In this document: positions 35,596-44,483 of the stretch, piece by piece
Layout of the letters: each line of letters starts with the position of its first letter
How positions within the stretch are numbered: the stretch's first letter is position 1
The notes under the pieces: generated by a model
Told to the model about the DNA's origin: nothing
Database searches by the model: none
Seen by the model: only the letters and a program-made list of their open reading frames with translations
Assembly: GCF_000378245.1 (NCBI RefSeq)
Contig: NZ_KB899494.1
Coordinates: forward strand, 1 to 64,000
DNA length: 64,000 nucleotides
Reading direction: 5' to 3'
DNA from: Aromatoleum toluclasticum ATCC 700605
Lineage (GTDB): Bacteria > Pseudomonadota > Gammaproteobacteria > Burkholderiales > Rhodocyclaceae
Translations under genes and position numbers: made by a program

Positions 35596-36516
35596 TCAGC
35601 CGCCGAGCTTCCCCCACGGCGGCTCAGGCTTCTGCATCGCCTCCAGCTCGTCCAGCAGCACCTTTACCTTGGGCAGGCGCGCCCGGCTGGGCATGTAGCA
35701 GGCGTACAGGTGGCGGCCGAAGTCGATGCGCGGCGTGTAATCCCTCAGCACGCGCACGAGCCGCCCTTCGGCCAGCTCCTTGCAGCACAGGTAGGTCGGC
35801 AGGATCGCCAGTCCGTGCCCGGCCAGCGTCGCATCGAGGATGCTTGCCGGTTCGTTGAACTGGATGCGGCCGCGCACCGGGATCGCGACTTCCGTCCCTG
35901 CGTGGTCGATCAGGCGCCAGATGCGGTTGTCCGAGAGCAGGAAGCTGAAGCACTGGTGATCGACGAGCTCGCGCGGCTGCTTCGGCGTGCCATGCCGGGC
36001 GAGGTAGGCGGGTGCCGCGCAGATCACCGTTTCCATCGTGAAGATGCGCTTCGCCACGACATCCTCCGGCGGCGTCTTGCAGAAGCGCAGCGCGAGGTCG
36101 ATGCGGTCCTCGGCGAGGTCGACCAGCGTGTTGGTGAGGATCAGCTCGCACTCGAGCTCGGGGTAGCGGGTGGTCAGGCGCGGCAGCAGCGGCGCGACCC
36201 AGATGCGGCCGAACACCACGCTCGCGCTGATGCGCAGCAGCCCGCTCGGCACGTCGCCGAGGTTGCGCACGGCGACCTCGGTCAGCTCCACCGACTCGAG
36301 CGCGCGCAGCGCATGCTGGTAGAACACTTCGCCCGACGGGGTGAGGAAGAGCTTGCGCGTCGAGCGGTCGAACAGGCGCACGCCGAAACGCCGCTCGAGC
36401 TCGCCGATCTGCTTGCTGACCTGCGCCCGCGTGCAGTCCAGGCGCCGCGCGGCGGCTGCCATGCTGCCGCTTTCGACGACTTTCACGAAGGTGTCCCAGC
36501 TTGCGAGCCAGCTCAT
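35596..36516 (-). CDS. LysR-family transcriptional regulator
   Basis: 306 residues. The winged HTH at about 1-60 reads WDTFVKVVESGSMAAAARRLDCTRAQVSKQIGELE, and a LysR substrate-binding domain follows (about 88-295). The sequence is of the CrgA/DmlR-like group. It is divergent from a thioesterase-like gene and an MFS transporter gene 110 bp away, which are its likely targets. The intergenic strip carries GTTGTCAAC and GTTGACG motifs that may be part of its site. The effector is unknown. Confidence 0.9.
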   Translation of the reverse strand: MSWLASWDTFVKVVESGSMAAAARRLDCTRAQVSKQIGELERRFGVRLFDRSTRKLFLTPSGEVFYQHALRALESVELTEVAVRNLGDVPSGLLRISASVVFGRIWVAPLLPRLTTRYPELECELILTNTLVDLAEDRIDLALRFCKTPPEDVVAKRIFTMETVICAAPAYLARHGTPKQPRELVDHQCFSFLLSDNRIWRLIDHAGTEVAIPVRGRIQFNEPASILDATLAGHGLAILPTYLCCKELAEGRLVRVLRDYTPRIDFGRHLYACYMPSRARLPKVKVLLDELEAMQKPEPPWGKLGG

Positions 36517-36626
36517 CTGTCAATCTCGGTTGTCAACACATCGTTGACGTAGCGGCAACTATTATCGGCTTTTTGTTTCCGTATCTGTAGGTTAAATTCT
36601 CGGTCACATACGCTAGGGTATTGAAC

Positions 36627-37424
36627 ATGCACAAGAGCATCGCGCTTCCCGAAGCCTTCTTCCAGCCGCTCGGCGACAACGCCTACCAGCCCACCGAAGC
36701 CACGATCGGCCCGTGGTCGGTGGAGAGCCAGCACGGCGGCCCGCCGATCGCGCTGCTCGCGCAGGCGCTGCGCCGCTTTCCGTCCGAATTCGGGCTCGAC
36801 ATCGCGCGCATCACCTTCGAGATCCTCGGGCCGGTGCCGGTCGAGCCGTGCGAGCTGCGCGTGCGCGTGCTGCGTCCGGGCCGGCGCATCGAGCTGATCC
36901 AGGGCGAGATGCTGGTGCGCGGCAAGCCGGTGCTGCTGGCCCACGCGTGGCGCGTCGAGCGCCTGCCCGAGAGCGCCGTCGCCGTTGCCGACCCCTTCGC
37001 GGTGCCGCCGCTGCCCGAGGCGCAGGCCCAGGTGTTCTTCCACGGCGTCGACTACTTCCCCTACGCCGACGCGCTCGAATGGCGCTTCGCCGACGGCAGC
37101 TTCATCGAGCCCGGCCCGGCGACGGTGTGGGCGCGTCCGCGCATCCCGCTCGTCGCCGGCCAGCCGACCGACGGCATCGAGGCCCTGCTGCTGATCCTCG
37201 ATTCGGCCAACGGCATCAGCGCCGAACTCGACATCCGCCATTGGACCTTCGTGCCGGTGGATCTCACGATCAACATGCACCGCCATCCGACCGGCGAATG
37301 GTTCGGCATGTCGGCGCGCACCATCATCGACACGGGCGGCATCGGCACCGTGACGACCGCGGTGTTCGACCGCGACGGCGCGCTGGGCCGCAGCCTGCAC
37401 ACGCTGTTCGTGCGCAAGAAATAG
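36627..37424 (+). CDS. Thioesterase-family (double hot-dog) protein
   Basis: 265 residues. The N-terminal half carries WSVESQHGGPPIALLAQALRR and a GPVPVEP segment typical of acyl-CoA thioesterase-like double hot-dog proteins. The C-terminal half has IRHWTFVPVDLTINMHRHPTGEWFGMSART. It would hydrolyse an acyl-CoA in the cytosol, but the substrate cannot be read. The ATG at 36627 was preferred to a TTG six bases earlier. The MFS gene follows after 51 bp, so the two may be co-transcribed under the divergent LysR regulator. Confidence 0.8.
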   Translation: MHKSIALPEAFFQPLGDNAYQPTEATIGPWSVESQHGGPPIALLAQALRRFPSEFGLDIARITFEILGPVPVEPCELRVRVLRPGRRIELIQGEMLVRGKPVLLAHAWRVERLPESAVAVADPFAVPPLPEAQAQVFFHGVDYFPYADALEWRFADGSFIEPGPATVWARPRIPLVAGQPTDGIEALLLILDSANGISAELDIRHWTFVPVDLTINMHRHPTGEWFGMSARTIIDTGGIGTVTTAVFDRDGALGRSLHTLFVRKK

Positions 37425-37475
37425 ATCAGGGCGCACCCCCGACCCCGACCATAACGACAAAGAAAGAAGACCCCC

Positions 37476-38696
37476 ATGCTGCGATCCCTCAACACCCGCG
37501 CCGCGCTGATCGTCACCCTCTCGGCCGCCGGCATCCTGATGGTGACGATGGGCGCGCGCCAGTCGCTGGGCCTGTTCGTGTCCCCGCTCAACACCTCGAC
37601 CGGGCTGGGCATCGCGACGATCAGCTTCGCCCTCGCGGTCGGGCAGTTCATGTGGGGCGCGATCCAGCCCGTCGCCGGCGCATTTGCGGACCGCTACGGC
37701 GCGGCGAAGGTGCTGGTGTGGGGTCTCGTGATCCTCGCGCTGGGCAGCGCGCTGACGCCCTTCATGGGTTCGGGCATCGGGCTGGTCGTGTCGCTGGGCC
37801 TGTTGTCGGCGATGGGTTCGGGCGCGGGCAGTTTCTCGGTGCTGATCGGCGCCGCGGCGCAGCGCCTGCCGGTGGAAGCGCGCGGCACCGCGTCGGGCGT
37901 GATCAACGCCGGCGGATCGTTCGGCCAGTTCGTGTTCGCGCCGGTGCTGCAGAAGCTGATCCAGAGCATAGGCTGGATGGGTGCGATGTGGTCGCTGGCG
38001 CTGATGACGCTCGCCGCATTGCCGCTGATCCGCGTGCTCGTCGATCCCAGGCACGCGACGCATCACCACGGCGCGCACGAGGACGCCGGCCTGTGGCGCA
38101 CCGTGCGCCAGGCGATGGGCGACCGCAGCTACCTGCTGCTGCACGCCGGCTTCTTCACCTGCGGCTTCCACATCGCCTTCCTCGTCACGCACCTGCCGGG
38201 CGAAGTGGATCTGTGCGGCCTGCCGCCGACCGTCGCGAGCTGGTCGCTGGCGATCATCGGCCTGTCCAACATCGTCGGTAGCCTGTATGCCGGTGCCTCC
38301 GTGTCGCGCTACCGCAGCAAGTACGTGCTCGCGGCGATGTACGCCTCGCGCGCGCTGCTCGTCGCAATCTACCTGATGGCACCTAAGACCGCGCTGACCT
38401 TCTACCTCTTCGCCGCCGGCCTCGGCTTCACCTGGCTCGCGACCGTGCCGCCCACCGCCGCCATCGTCGGCAAGCTCTTCGGCATCCGCTACCTCGGCAC
38501 GCTGTTCGGCCTGACGCTGCTGTCGCACCAGATCGGGGGCTTCCTCGGCGCGTGGCTGGGCGGCATCGCGATCACCGAGTTCGGCGACTTCTCGTGGATG
38601 TGGTACGCCGACATGGCGCTCGCCGCGATGGCCGCCGTCGTGAACCTGCCGATCCGCGAGGCGCCGGTGCTGCGCCCCGTGGCGCAGCCGGCCTGA
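37476..38696 (+). CDS. MFS transporter
   Basis: 406 residues with twelve predicted membrane helices. The loop 2-3 signature of the family is present as GAFADRYGAAKVLVWG. The sequence is closest to the monocarboxylate/oxalate-formate-like (OFA/YbfB) branch. A histidine-rich patch (HATHHHGAHED) lies in the central cytoplasmic loop. It is probably co-transcribed with the upstream thioesterase, hinting at uptake of an organic acid that is later handled as a CoA ester; this is inference. A shared terminator follows. Confidence 0.9.
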   Translation: MLRSLNTRAALIVTLSAAGILMVTMGARQSLGLFVSPLNTSTGLGIATISFALAVGQFMWGAIQPVAGAFADRYGAAKVLVWGLVILALGSALTPFMGSGIGLVVSLGLLSAMGSGAGSFSVLIGAAAQRLPVEARGTASGVINAGGSFGQFVFAPVLQKLIQSIGWMGAMWSLALMTLAALPLIRVLVDPRHATHHHGAHEDAGLWRTVRQAMGDRSYLLLHAGFFTCGFHIAFLVTHLPGEVDLCGLPPTVASWSLAIIGLSNIVGSLYAGASVSRYRSKYVLAAMYASRALLVAIYLMAPKTALTFYLFAAGLGFTWLATVPPTAAIVGKLFGIRYLGTLFGLTLLSHQIGGFLGAWLGGIAITEFGDFSWMWYADMALAAMAAVVNLPIREAPVLRPVAQPA

Positions 38697-38714
38697 ACGC
38701 CGTCCCCCAAAGCG

Positions 38715-38744
38715 AAAATGGCCACCCCGTGGGGTGGCCATTTT
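38715..38744. terminator. Bidirectional terminator between the MFS and cytochrome c' genes
   Basis: AAAATGGCCACCCC (38715-38728) pairs perfectly with GGGGTGGCCATTTT (38731-38744) with only a GT loop. It lies between two convergent genes and has A-run and T-run on its two sides, so it can serve both. Confidence 0.85.
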
Positions 38745-38776
38745 GCTGTTCACCGTACCGGATCACCCGGCGCGCA

Positions 38777-39250
38777 TCACTCCTCGACGCGGTACTTGTC
38801 GTGACAGGCCTTGCAGGCCTTGCCCATCTCGCCGAACTGGGCCTTGATCGCGGCCTGGTCGCCCGTCATCGCGACCTTCTGCAGCGTGTTGGCCTGCTCG
38901 ATGAAGTTCTTCGCGATCTTGCCGACTTCCTCCTGCTCCTTGAAGAACTCGGCCTTCACGCGCGTGTCCTTCCAGCCCTTGCCCTTGTCGGTACCGGGCA
39001 GGTACAGCGCCCCCAGGCCGGAGTTGGCGGTTGCGGCGATCACGTTGGCGGCGGCGACGACCTGGTCCTTGTTGTACGGCGTCGTGCCGTCGACGACCTG
39101 CGCCTTGATCTTGCCCATGTTCCACGCCATGAAGGTGTAGCCGGACTGGCGGTTCTTGATCGCGTCCTCGGGCTTCATCTGCGCGGAGGCGAGGCCGGCG
39201 ACGGACAGGGCGATGAGGCCGGCAGCGGCATGGGTGAGGAGTTTCTTCAT
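38777..39250 (-). CDS. Cytochrome c'/c556-family protein
   Basis: 157 residues. The signal peptide (MKKLLTHAAAGLIALSVAGLASA) ends at residue 23. The mature part is a four-helix bundle with the heme attachment motif near the C-terminus, C146-K-A-C149-H150. This layout marks the class II cytochromes c, which bind NO or CO or carry electrons in the periplasm. Whether it is five-coordinate (c') or Met-ligated (c556) cannot be settled; M41 and M45 lie in the right N-terminal region for a ligand. It is expressed leftward from its own promoter region, 232 bp from the Do protease gene. Confidence 0.92.
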   Translation of the reverse strand: MKKLLTHAAAGLIALSVAGLASAQMKPEDAIKNRQSGYTFMAWNMGKIKAQVVDGTTPYNKDQVVAAANVIAATANSGLGALYLPGTDKGKGWKDTRVKAEFFKEQEEVGKIAKNFIEQANTLQKVAMTGDQAAIKAQFGEMGKACKACHDKYRVEE

Positions 39251-39482
39251 TGATCGTTCTCTCGTTTCAGGTGGTTGGAATAAACCGCGTAGTGCGCGGC
39301 CGGACGCGTGTGCGCCGGTCCGCGCGATGATCCTGCGCAAACATGAACAGCAGTGTATCGGGATTTATTCCACGGCCAAGCCGCGCGTGACCCAGGTCAC
39401 ATAGCCCGGATGCGTATGCCGGCCGGCAGCGGATGGAGCGTCCGCCGCCGGCCGGCCCTGATCGGGCCGGCTTGCGGGACGC

Positions 39483-40973
39483 TCAGCTGCCGATGCGGAT
39501 CGGCACGAAGAGGCGCGTGCCGCTGCGCTGCACGAGCAGCGCGAAGCGGTTGCCGACCTTCTCCATCAGCTGGCGGAAGGCCTGCACCGTGGTCACCGGC
39601 TGGTTGTTCACGGCCAGCACGATGTCGCCCTGCTGCAGGCCCGCCTGCGCTGCCGGACCATTCACACGTTCGACCAGCAGGCCGCCGCGCACGCCCAGCT
39701 GCGCGGCCTCCTCGTTCGTGAGCGCGCGGCCGGCGAGGCCCAGCTTGCCGCCCGCGTCCTCGCCGCGCTTGCCCTCGCCCCCGCCGCCCTGCACCTCGGC
39801 CAGGGTCTCCGGGTTCATCTCGCCCAGCGTCGCGCTCACCGTGCGGCTCTTGCCATCACGCCAGATCTCCAGCTTCACGCTCGTGCCGGGGCGCTTGTCG
39901 CCGATGATGCGCGGCAGGTCGCCCGATTCGCCGACATTTGCGCCGTCGACGCCCAGCACCACGTCGCCCGCCTTCAGGCCCGCCTTGTCGCCGGCGCTGT
40001 CGGGCTCGACGCTCGCGATCAGCGCGCCGCGCGGCTCGGCCAGGCCGAAGGACTGCGCCAGCTCCTTGTCCAGCCCCTGGATCGTGATGCCCAGCTTGCC
40101 GCGCTGCACGCGGCCGTACTTGACGATCTGGTCCTTGACCTTCAGGGCGACGTCGATCGGGATCGCGAACGAGATGCCCATGAAGCCACCCGAGCGCGAA
40201 TAGATCTGCGAGTTGATGCCGATCACCTCGCCGGCGAGGTTGAACAGCGGCCCGCCCGAGTTGCCGGGGTTGATCGCGACGTCGGTCTGGATGAAGGGCA
40301 CGTAGTTCTCGTCCGGCAGGCGGCGCGCCTTGGCCGAGATGATGCCGGCCGTGACCGTGTTGTCGAAGCCGAAGGGCGAACCCACCGCGACCACCCATTC
40401 GCCGACGCGCGAGCGCTCCGCGTCGCCCGTGCGCACGGTCGGCAGGCCGGTGGCGTCGATCTTCAGCAGCGCGATGTCGGTACGCCTGTCGGTGCCGACC
40501 ACCTTGGCCTTGAATTCGCGCTTGTCGATCAGCTTGACCGTCACTTCCGATTCGCCCTCGCCGACGACGTGCGCATTCGTGAGCACGTAGCCGTCGTTGC
40601 TGACGATGAAACCGGAGCCCACGCCGCGTTGCGCGCGCGGGCCGCGGTTGCCATGGCCCGGCTGGCCGGGCATGCCCGGCGCCGGCACGCCGAAGCGGCG
40701 CAGGAAGTCGTAGAACGGATCGTCGGGCGACAGACCCTGGGCGTCCTCGCCCATCGGGCGCGCCTTTTCCTTAGGAGTCACCGCGATGTTCACCACGGCG
40801 GGACCGACCTGCTCGACGAGATCGCCAAAATCGGGCAGGCCGAAGCGGTTGAGCTGTGCCGCCTGTGCCGTCGGAACCGGGCTCGCCGCGAACGCCGCGG
40901 GAACCATGAGGCCGTCGATGAAAGCGGAGCCCAGGCCCATTGCCAGGGCGGTGACAAGGATCGTCTTGCGCAT
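39483..40973 (-). CDS. Do-type periplasmic serine protease (DegP/MucD-like)
   Basis: 496 residues. A signal peptide spans about 1-30. The trypsin-like domain has an intact triad: H135 (TNAHVV), D166 (TDIALL) and S239 (NPGNSGGPL). Two PDZ domains follow (about 290-380 and 400-495). It degrades or refolds misfolded envelope proteins. A glycine-rich linker (QGGGGEGKRGEDAGG) separates the PDZ domains. The ATG at 40973 starts a clear signal peptide; the longer open frame upstream is antisense to the TonB receptor and is not coding. It is followed by a hairpin (GCCGGCCC/GGGCCGGC, 39451-39471) without a T-run. Confidence 0.95.
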   Translation of the reverse strand: MRKTILVTALAMGLGSAFIDGLMVPAAFAASPVPTAQAAQLNRFGLPDFGDLVEQVGPAVVNIAVTPKEKARPMGEDAQGLSPDDPFYDFLRRFGVPAPGMPGQPGHGNRGPRAQRGVGSGFIVSNDGYVLTNAHVVGEGESEVTVKLIDKREFKAKVVGTDRRTDIALLKIDATGLPTVRTGDAERSRVGEWVVAVGSPFGFDNTVTAGIISAKARRLPDENYVPFIQTDVAINPGNSGGPLFNLAGEVIGINSQIYSRSGGFMGISFAIPIDVALKVKDQIVKYGRVQRGKLGITIQGLDKELAQSFGLAEPRGALIASVEPDSAGDKAGLKAGDVVLGVDGANVGESGDLPRIIGDKRPGTSVKLEIWRDGKSRTVSATLGEMNPETLAEVQGGGGEGKRGEDAGGKLGLAGRALTNEEAAQLGVRGGLLVERVNGPAAQAGLQQGDIVLAVNNQPVTTVQAFRQLMEKVGNRFALLVQRSGTRLFVPIRIGS

Positions 40974-41107
40974 GTTGTGCTTTTCCCCTGAGTTGTCATC
41001 AATCCGTCGCGTAGACGCACGGCGGCCGCCGGCGTTCCCGGCCGCGTCATGCACCACAGATTCGGGGCGAAGCGCGCCGGACACAAGTCCGGCGCCTGCG
41101 CGGCAGC

Positions 41108-43168
41108 TCAGAAGCCGGCCGACACGCTCAGCATCACGACCGGCTCGAGGCGGTTGACCGGGTCGTTGGAGCGGGACGCCTGCTGCACCGGGAAATTCGC
41201 CAGCTCCTGGTGGCGTCCGAGGAGGTTGAGGCCCGTCAGCCGCAGCTCCAGCGTCCGTCCGCCGTCGAGGCGGAACTCGCGCGCGATGCTCGCATCGAGC
41301 TGCGTATAGTCCGGCACCGTGTAGCGGAAGCTCGGCGTGAACCCGTTGCCGGCCCGCACCGGCCCGACCCGCAGCAGGGTCAGCGCGCTCTGCCACGCAC
41401 CCATGCGCTGCAGCCACGTGATGCTTGCCGAATACGGCGCGACGCTGTCCTCGGTGCCGTCGTCGCTGGCGCGCCCACGCATCAGCGTGTGGCGCAGCAG
41501 CAGCGTGCCGTTCTGCCAGGGCTTGAAGTCGAATTGCGTCTCGACGCCGTCGAGCCAGACCGTGCCGTGGCCGTTTGCCCACTGCGACGGCGGCAGGATC
41601 GCTTTCGGGACCAGTGCCGGCAGCGAGTTCTCCGCTTGCTGGCGCTGGATCTGGTCGTGGATGCGCTCGTGGAACACGCGCACGTCGAGGTTGCCCTGCA
41701 GCGACGGGAAGCGGCGCGCGTGGCCGATCTCGAAGCTGTCGAGGCGTGACGGATCGATGTCCGGATTGGGAACGAAGCGGTGCTGCAACAGCCCGAGGAA
41801 GGGGTGGATGATGCGCACGTCGCTGTAGCGGCCGAACACGCCGGGATTGCGCCAGGCGCGCGCGTAGCCGGCTCGCCAGGTCTCCGTCTCGTTCGGCAGC
41901 CAGTTGAGGAACACGCGCGGCGACAGGCGGGTACGGTCGTCCTGGAAGCGCTCGGCCATCGCGCCGAAGTTCCACTGCCATTGCGGCGCTGCCCGCCATT
42001 CGACGTTCGCGAACAGGCGGCGGCTTTCCTCGGCCGGGTCGGAACGGCCGAAGAAAATGAACGGCGCATGGACTTCGTCGCGCCGCCACTCGGCCCCCCA
42101 GCTCAGCCTCAGGCCCGTCCGGGGCGAGACGTTGTGCTGGAATTCGAGGTTCTGGCGCCGTGTCGTGAAGCTGTCGTTCACGGGGATCGAGAACGGGCCG
42201 CCGGGAAAGCGCAGCGGGCCGTTGTTGATCGCCCACTCGTTGCGCGTGCGCTCGTAGGCGTAGTAGCCCGACAGCAGGAACTCCTCGTCCGGACTGACGG
42301 CATGGCGCCAGCGCAGGTGGCCGAAATGCTCGCGCGTGTCCATGTCCCGCTCGGGATGCGAGTTGAACGGCGTGTTCGGGTAACCCGTCCCGCGCTCGAT
42401 GTCGGTGAAGCCCGCGAGCAGGGTCAGCTCGTCGTGCTGGCCCAACTGCAGGTCGCTGCGCAGGCTCGCGCGCTGGCGGTCGCGGCTGTCGTTCAGGTCG
42501 TGCACACCCTCGTCGCGCAGGTGCTGCGCCGTGATGCGCAGGCCCAGCGGCCCCGAGCGCGTGACCACGCGGCCGCTCACTTCAGAATAGCCGTTCGTGC
42601 CGCCCGCAACCGAGACCTTCCCGCCGCGCTCCTCCGCGGTGTGGCGCGTGATGATGTTCACCACCCCCATGTAGGCGTTCGTGCCGTAGGACGCCGCGTC
42701 GGTGCCGCGCACGACCTCGATGCGCTCGATGTCCTCGATCGCGAGCGGGAATGAATTGCGCCCGAAGCTGCCGAAATACGCCGCGCTCACCGAGCGCCCG
42801 TCGATGAGGATCTGCAGCTCCTGCGGGGAATCGCGGTTCGGGCCATGGTAGCTGACCCACTGCTCGCTGCCACGTTCCTTCGCGACCAGCATGCCCGGCA
42901 CCAGGCGCAGCAGGCGGTCCAGGCTGCGGTAGCCGGTCGCGCGGATCGTCTCGCGATCGAGCACGGTGATCGCCGCAGGCGTTTCGTTCTGCGGTCGCGG
43001 CATGCGCGAGACGGTGAGTACGACCGGGAGGGAATCGAAATAGCTCGATTCCGAAATCGGCGAGTCCGGCGAGGTTTCCGGCGCCATGCCGGACTGGGCC
43101 GTCGTCATCGACGAGCTCGCGGCAATCGAAATCGCGGCGACGGCGCGCAAATATAAGCGGAAAGTCAT
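41108..43168 (-). CDS. TonB-dependent outer-membrane receptor
   Basis: 686 residues. A signal peptide of about 25 residues precedes the TonB-box region and plug domain (ITVLDRETIRATGYRSLDRLLRLVPGM, then IEVVRGTDAASYGTNAYMGVVNIITR). A 22-strand barrel ends in a terminal phenylalanine (MLSVSAGF), the usual BAM recognition signal. The substrate is not evident; it is of the colicin I / vitamin B12-like receptor group by plug sequence. It is divergent from oxyR, with 149 bp between them. No Fur box was recognised by eye. Confidence 0.92.
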   Translation of the reverse strand: MTFRLYLRAVAAISIAASSSMTTAQSGMAPETSPDSPISESSYFDSLPVVLTVSRMPRPQNETPAAITVLDRETIRATGYRSLDRLLRLVPGMLVAKERGSEQWVSYHGPNRDSPQELQILIDGRSVSAAYFGSFGRNSFPLAIEDIERIEVVRGTDAASYGTNAYMGVVNIITRHTAEERGGKVSVAGGTNGYSEVSGRVVTRSGPLGLRITAQHLRDEGVHDLNDSRDRQRASLRSDLQLGQHDELTLLAGFTDIERGTGYPNTPFNSHPERDMDTREHFGHLRWRHAVSPDEEFLLSGYYAYERTRNEWAINNGPLRFPGGPFSIPVNDSFTTRRQNLEFQHNVSPRTGLRLSWGAEWRRDEVHAPFIFFGRSDPAEESRRLFANVEWRAAPQWQWNFGAMAERFQDDRTRLSPRVFLNWLPNETETWRAGYARAWRNPGVFGRYSDVRIIHPFLGLLQHRFVPNPDIDPSRLDSFEIGHARRFPSLQGNLDVRVFHERIHDQIQRQQAENSLPALVPKAILPPSQWANGHGTVWLDGVETQFDFKPWQNGTLLLRHTLMRGRASDDGTEDSVAPYSASITWLQRMGAWQSALTLLRVGPVRAGNGFTPSFRYTVPDYTQLDASIAREFRLDGGRTLELRLTGLNLLGRHQELANFPVQQASRSNDPVNRLEPVVMLSVSAGF

Positions 43169-43317
43169 AGATAGTTATTGTTTGTAGCCCCGCCGTGCGG
43201 GGCATTCACTCGATGCGAAGTATAAGCGGCAGCCGCACCGAACGGGTTGCCGGAGGTGTCCCGATGTGCCCATGCGGAGTAACATCTTCGACGCATGCCA
43301 TTGCCCGGCGTAACACC

Positions 43318-44256
43318 ATGACCCTCACCGACCTCCGCTATCTCATCGCCCTCGCCCACGAGCGCCACTTCGGCCGCGCGGCCGAGAAGTGCCATGTCAG
43401 CCAGCCGACGCTTTCGGTCGCGATCAAGAAGGTCGAGGACGAACTCGGCGTGCAGCTCTTCGAGCGCAGCGCGACCGAGGTCAAGATCACCTCCACCGGC
43501 CAGCGCATCGTCGCCCAGGCCGAGAAGGTGCTGATGGAGGCGGCGCAGATCCCGGAGATCGCCGCGGCCGGCAAGGACCCCCTGTCCGGGCCGCTGCGCC
43601 TGGGGGTGATCTACACCATCGCGCCCTACCTGCTGCCGCGGCTGATCCCGCGCGTGCACAAGCTCGCGCCGCGCATGCCGCTGATCATCCACGAAAACTA
43701 CACGACGCGGCTGCTCGAGGCGCTCAAGCGCGGCGAACTCGACGTCATCGTGCTGTCCTTGCCCTTCGACGAAGCGGGCGTCGTCGCCCAGCCGGTGTAC
43801 GACGAACCCTTCCGCGTACTGATGCCGGCGACGCACCCGTGGAACGCGCTGGAGCACATCGATCCCGACAAGCTCGCCGACGACCAGCTGCTGCTGCTCG
43901 GCGCCGGCAACTGCTTCCGCGACCAGGTGCTCGAAGTGTGCCCGCACTGTCGCAGCGTCAGCGGCCTGCAGCGCACGCTGGAAGGCAGCTCGCTGGAGAC
44001 GATCCGCCACATGGTCGCGACCGGTCTTGGCGTCACGGTGCTGCCCAGCACCGCCGCGGACGACCTGCCGGCGCAGAACACGCTGGTCGCCGTGCGCCCG
44101 TTCTCGGACCCCGAACCCTCGCGCCGCGTCGCGCTCGCCTGGCGCGTCACCTACCCGCGCAGCGGCGCGATCGACGTCCTGCGTACCGCCATCCTCGAGA
44201 GCGACCTGCCCGGCGTGCGCCCGATCGGCCGCGCGGCGCCGCTGGAGCTCGCCTGA
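43318..44256 (+). CDS. oxyR: Peroxide-sensing regulator OxyR
   Basis: 312 residues from the ATG of MTLTDLRYLIALAHERHFGRAAEKC. Counting from it, the redox cysteines fall at 199 and 208 (GNCFRDQVLEVC), exactly as in E. coli OxyR. C199 is oxidised by hydrogen peroxide and forms a disulfide with C208, switching the protein to an activator of peroxide defence genes. No katG or ahpC is adjacent in this window. It is divergent from a TonB receptor gene, and an FAD-dependent oxidoreductase gene follows 227 bp downstream. Confidence 0.96.
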   Translation: MTLTDLRYLIALAHERHFGRAAEKCHVSQPTLSVAIKKVEDELGVQLFERSATEVKITSTGQRIVAQAEKVLMEAAQIPEIAAAGKDPLSGPLRLGVIYTIAPYLLPRLIPRVHKLAPRMPLIIHENYTTRLLEALKRGELDVIVLSLPFDEAGVVAQPVYDEPFRVLMPATHPWNALEHIDPDKLADDQLLLLGAGNCFRDQVLEVCPHCRSVSGLQRTLEGSSLETIRHMVATGLGVTVLPSTAADDLPAQNTLVAVRPFSDPEPSRRVALAWRVTYPRSGAIDVLRTAILESDLPGVRPIGRAAPLELA

Positions 44257-44308
44257 CGGATCGGAAACGCCCGTTCGCCCAGCGCTCGGAGTCGGCACGA
44301 ACGCCGCG

Positions 44309-44342
44309 TGGCGGGATGCGCTGCGCTCCTCCCACCCTGCGA
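44309..44342. repeat. REP-like family 2, diverged single arm
   Basis: TGGCGGGATGCGCTGCGCTC continuing to CTCCCACCCTGCGA matches the right arm of the inverted repeat at 23641-23675 with several substitutions. No opposing arm is visible. It lies in the 227-bp gap between oxyR and the FAD oxidoreductase gene. Confidence 0.55.
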
Positions 44343-44483
44343 ATCCGTGCCTTCACGAACAATTTTGCAACTAGCCTGACGACAAGCGCACTCATGCGAT
44401 TGCCCTGGCGGACGTGACCGATTGCCGCGCCGTCCCGCGCGCCGGCGACTAGCGTGAAACCATGCCTTCCCCGGGGGAGCGCC

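Noticed and set aside
39451-39471. GC hairpin after the Do protease considered as a terminator
   Set aside because: The stem is perfect but no T-run follows on the relevant strand.
40974-42236. N-terminal extension of the Do protease frame into the TonB receptor region
   Set aside because: A proper signal peptide starts at 40973, and the extension is an out-of-frame reading of the receptor gene on the same strand.
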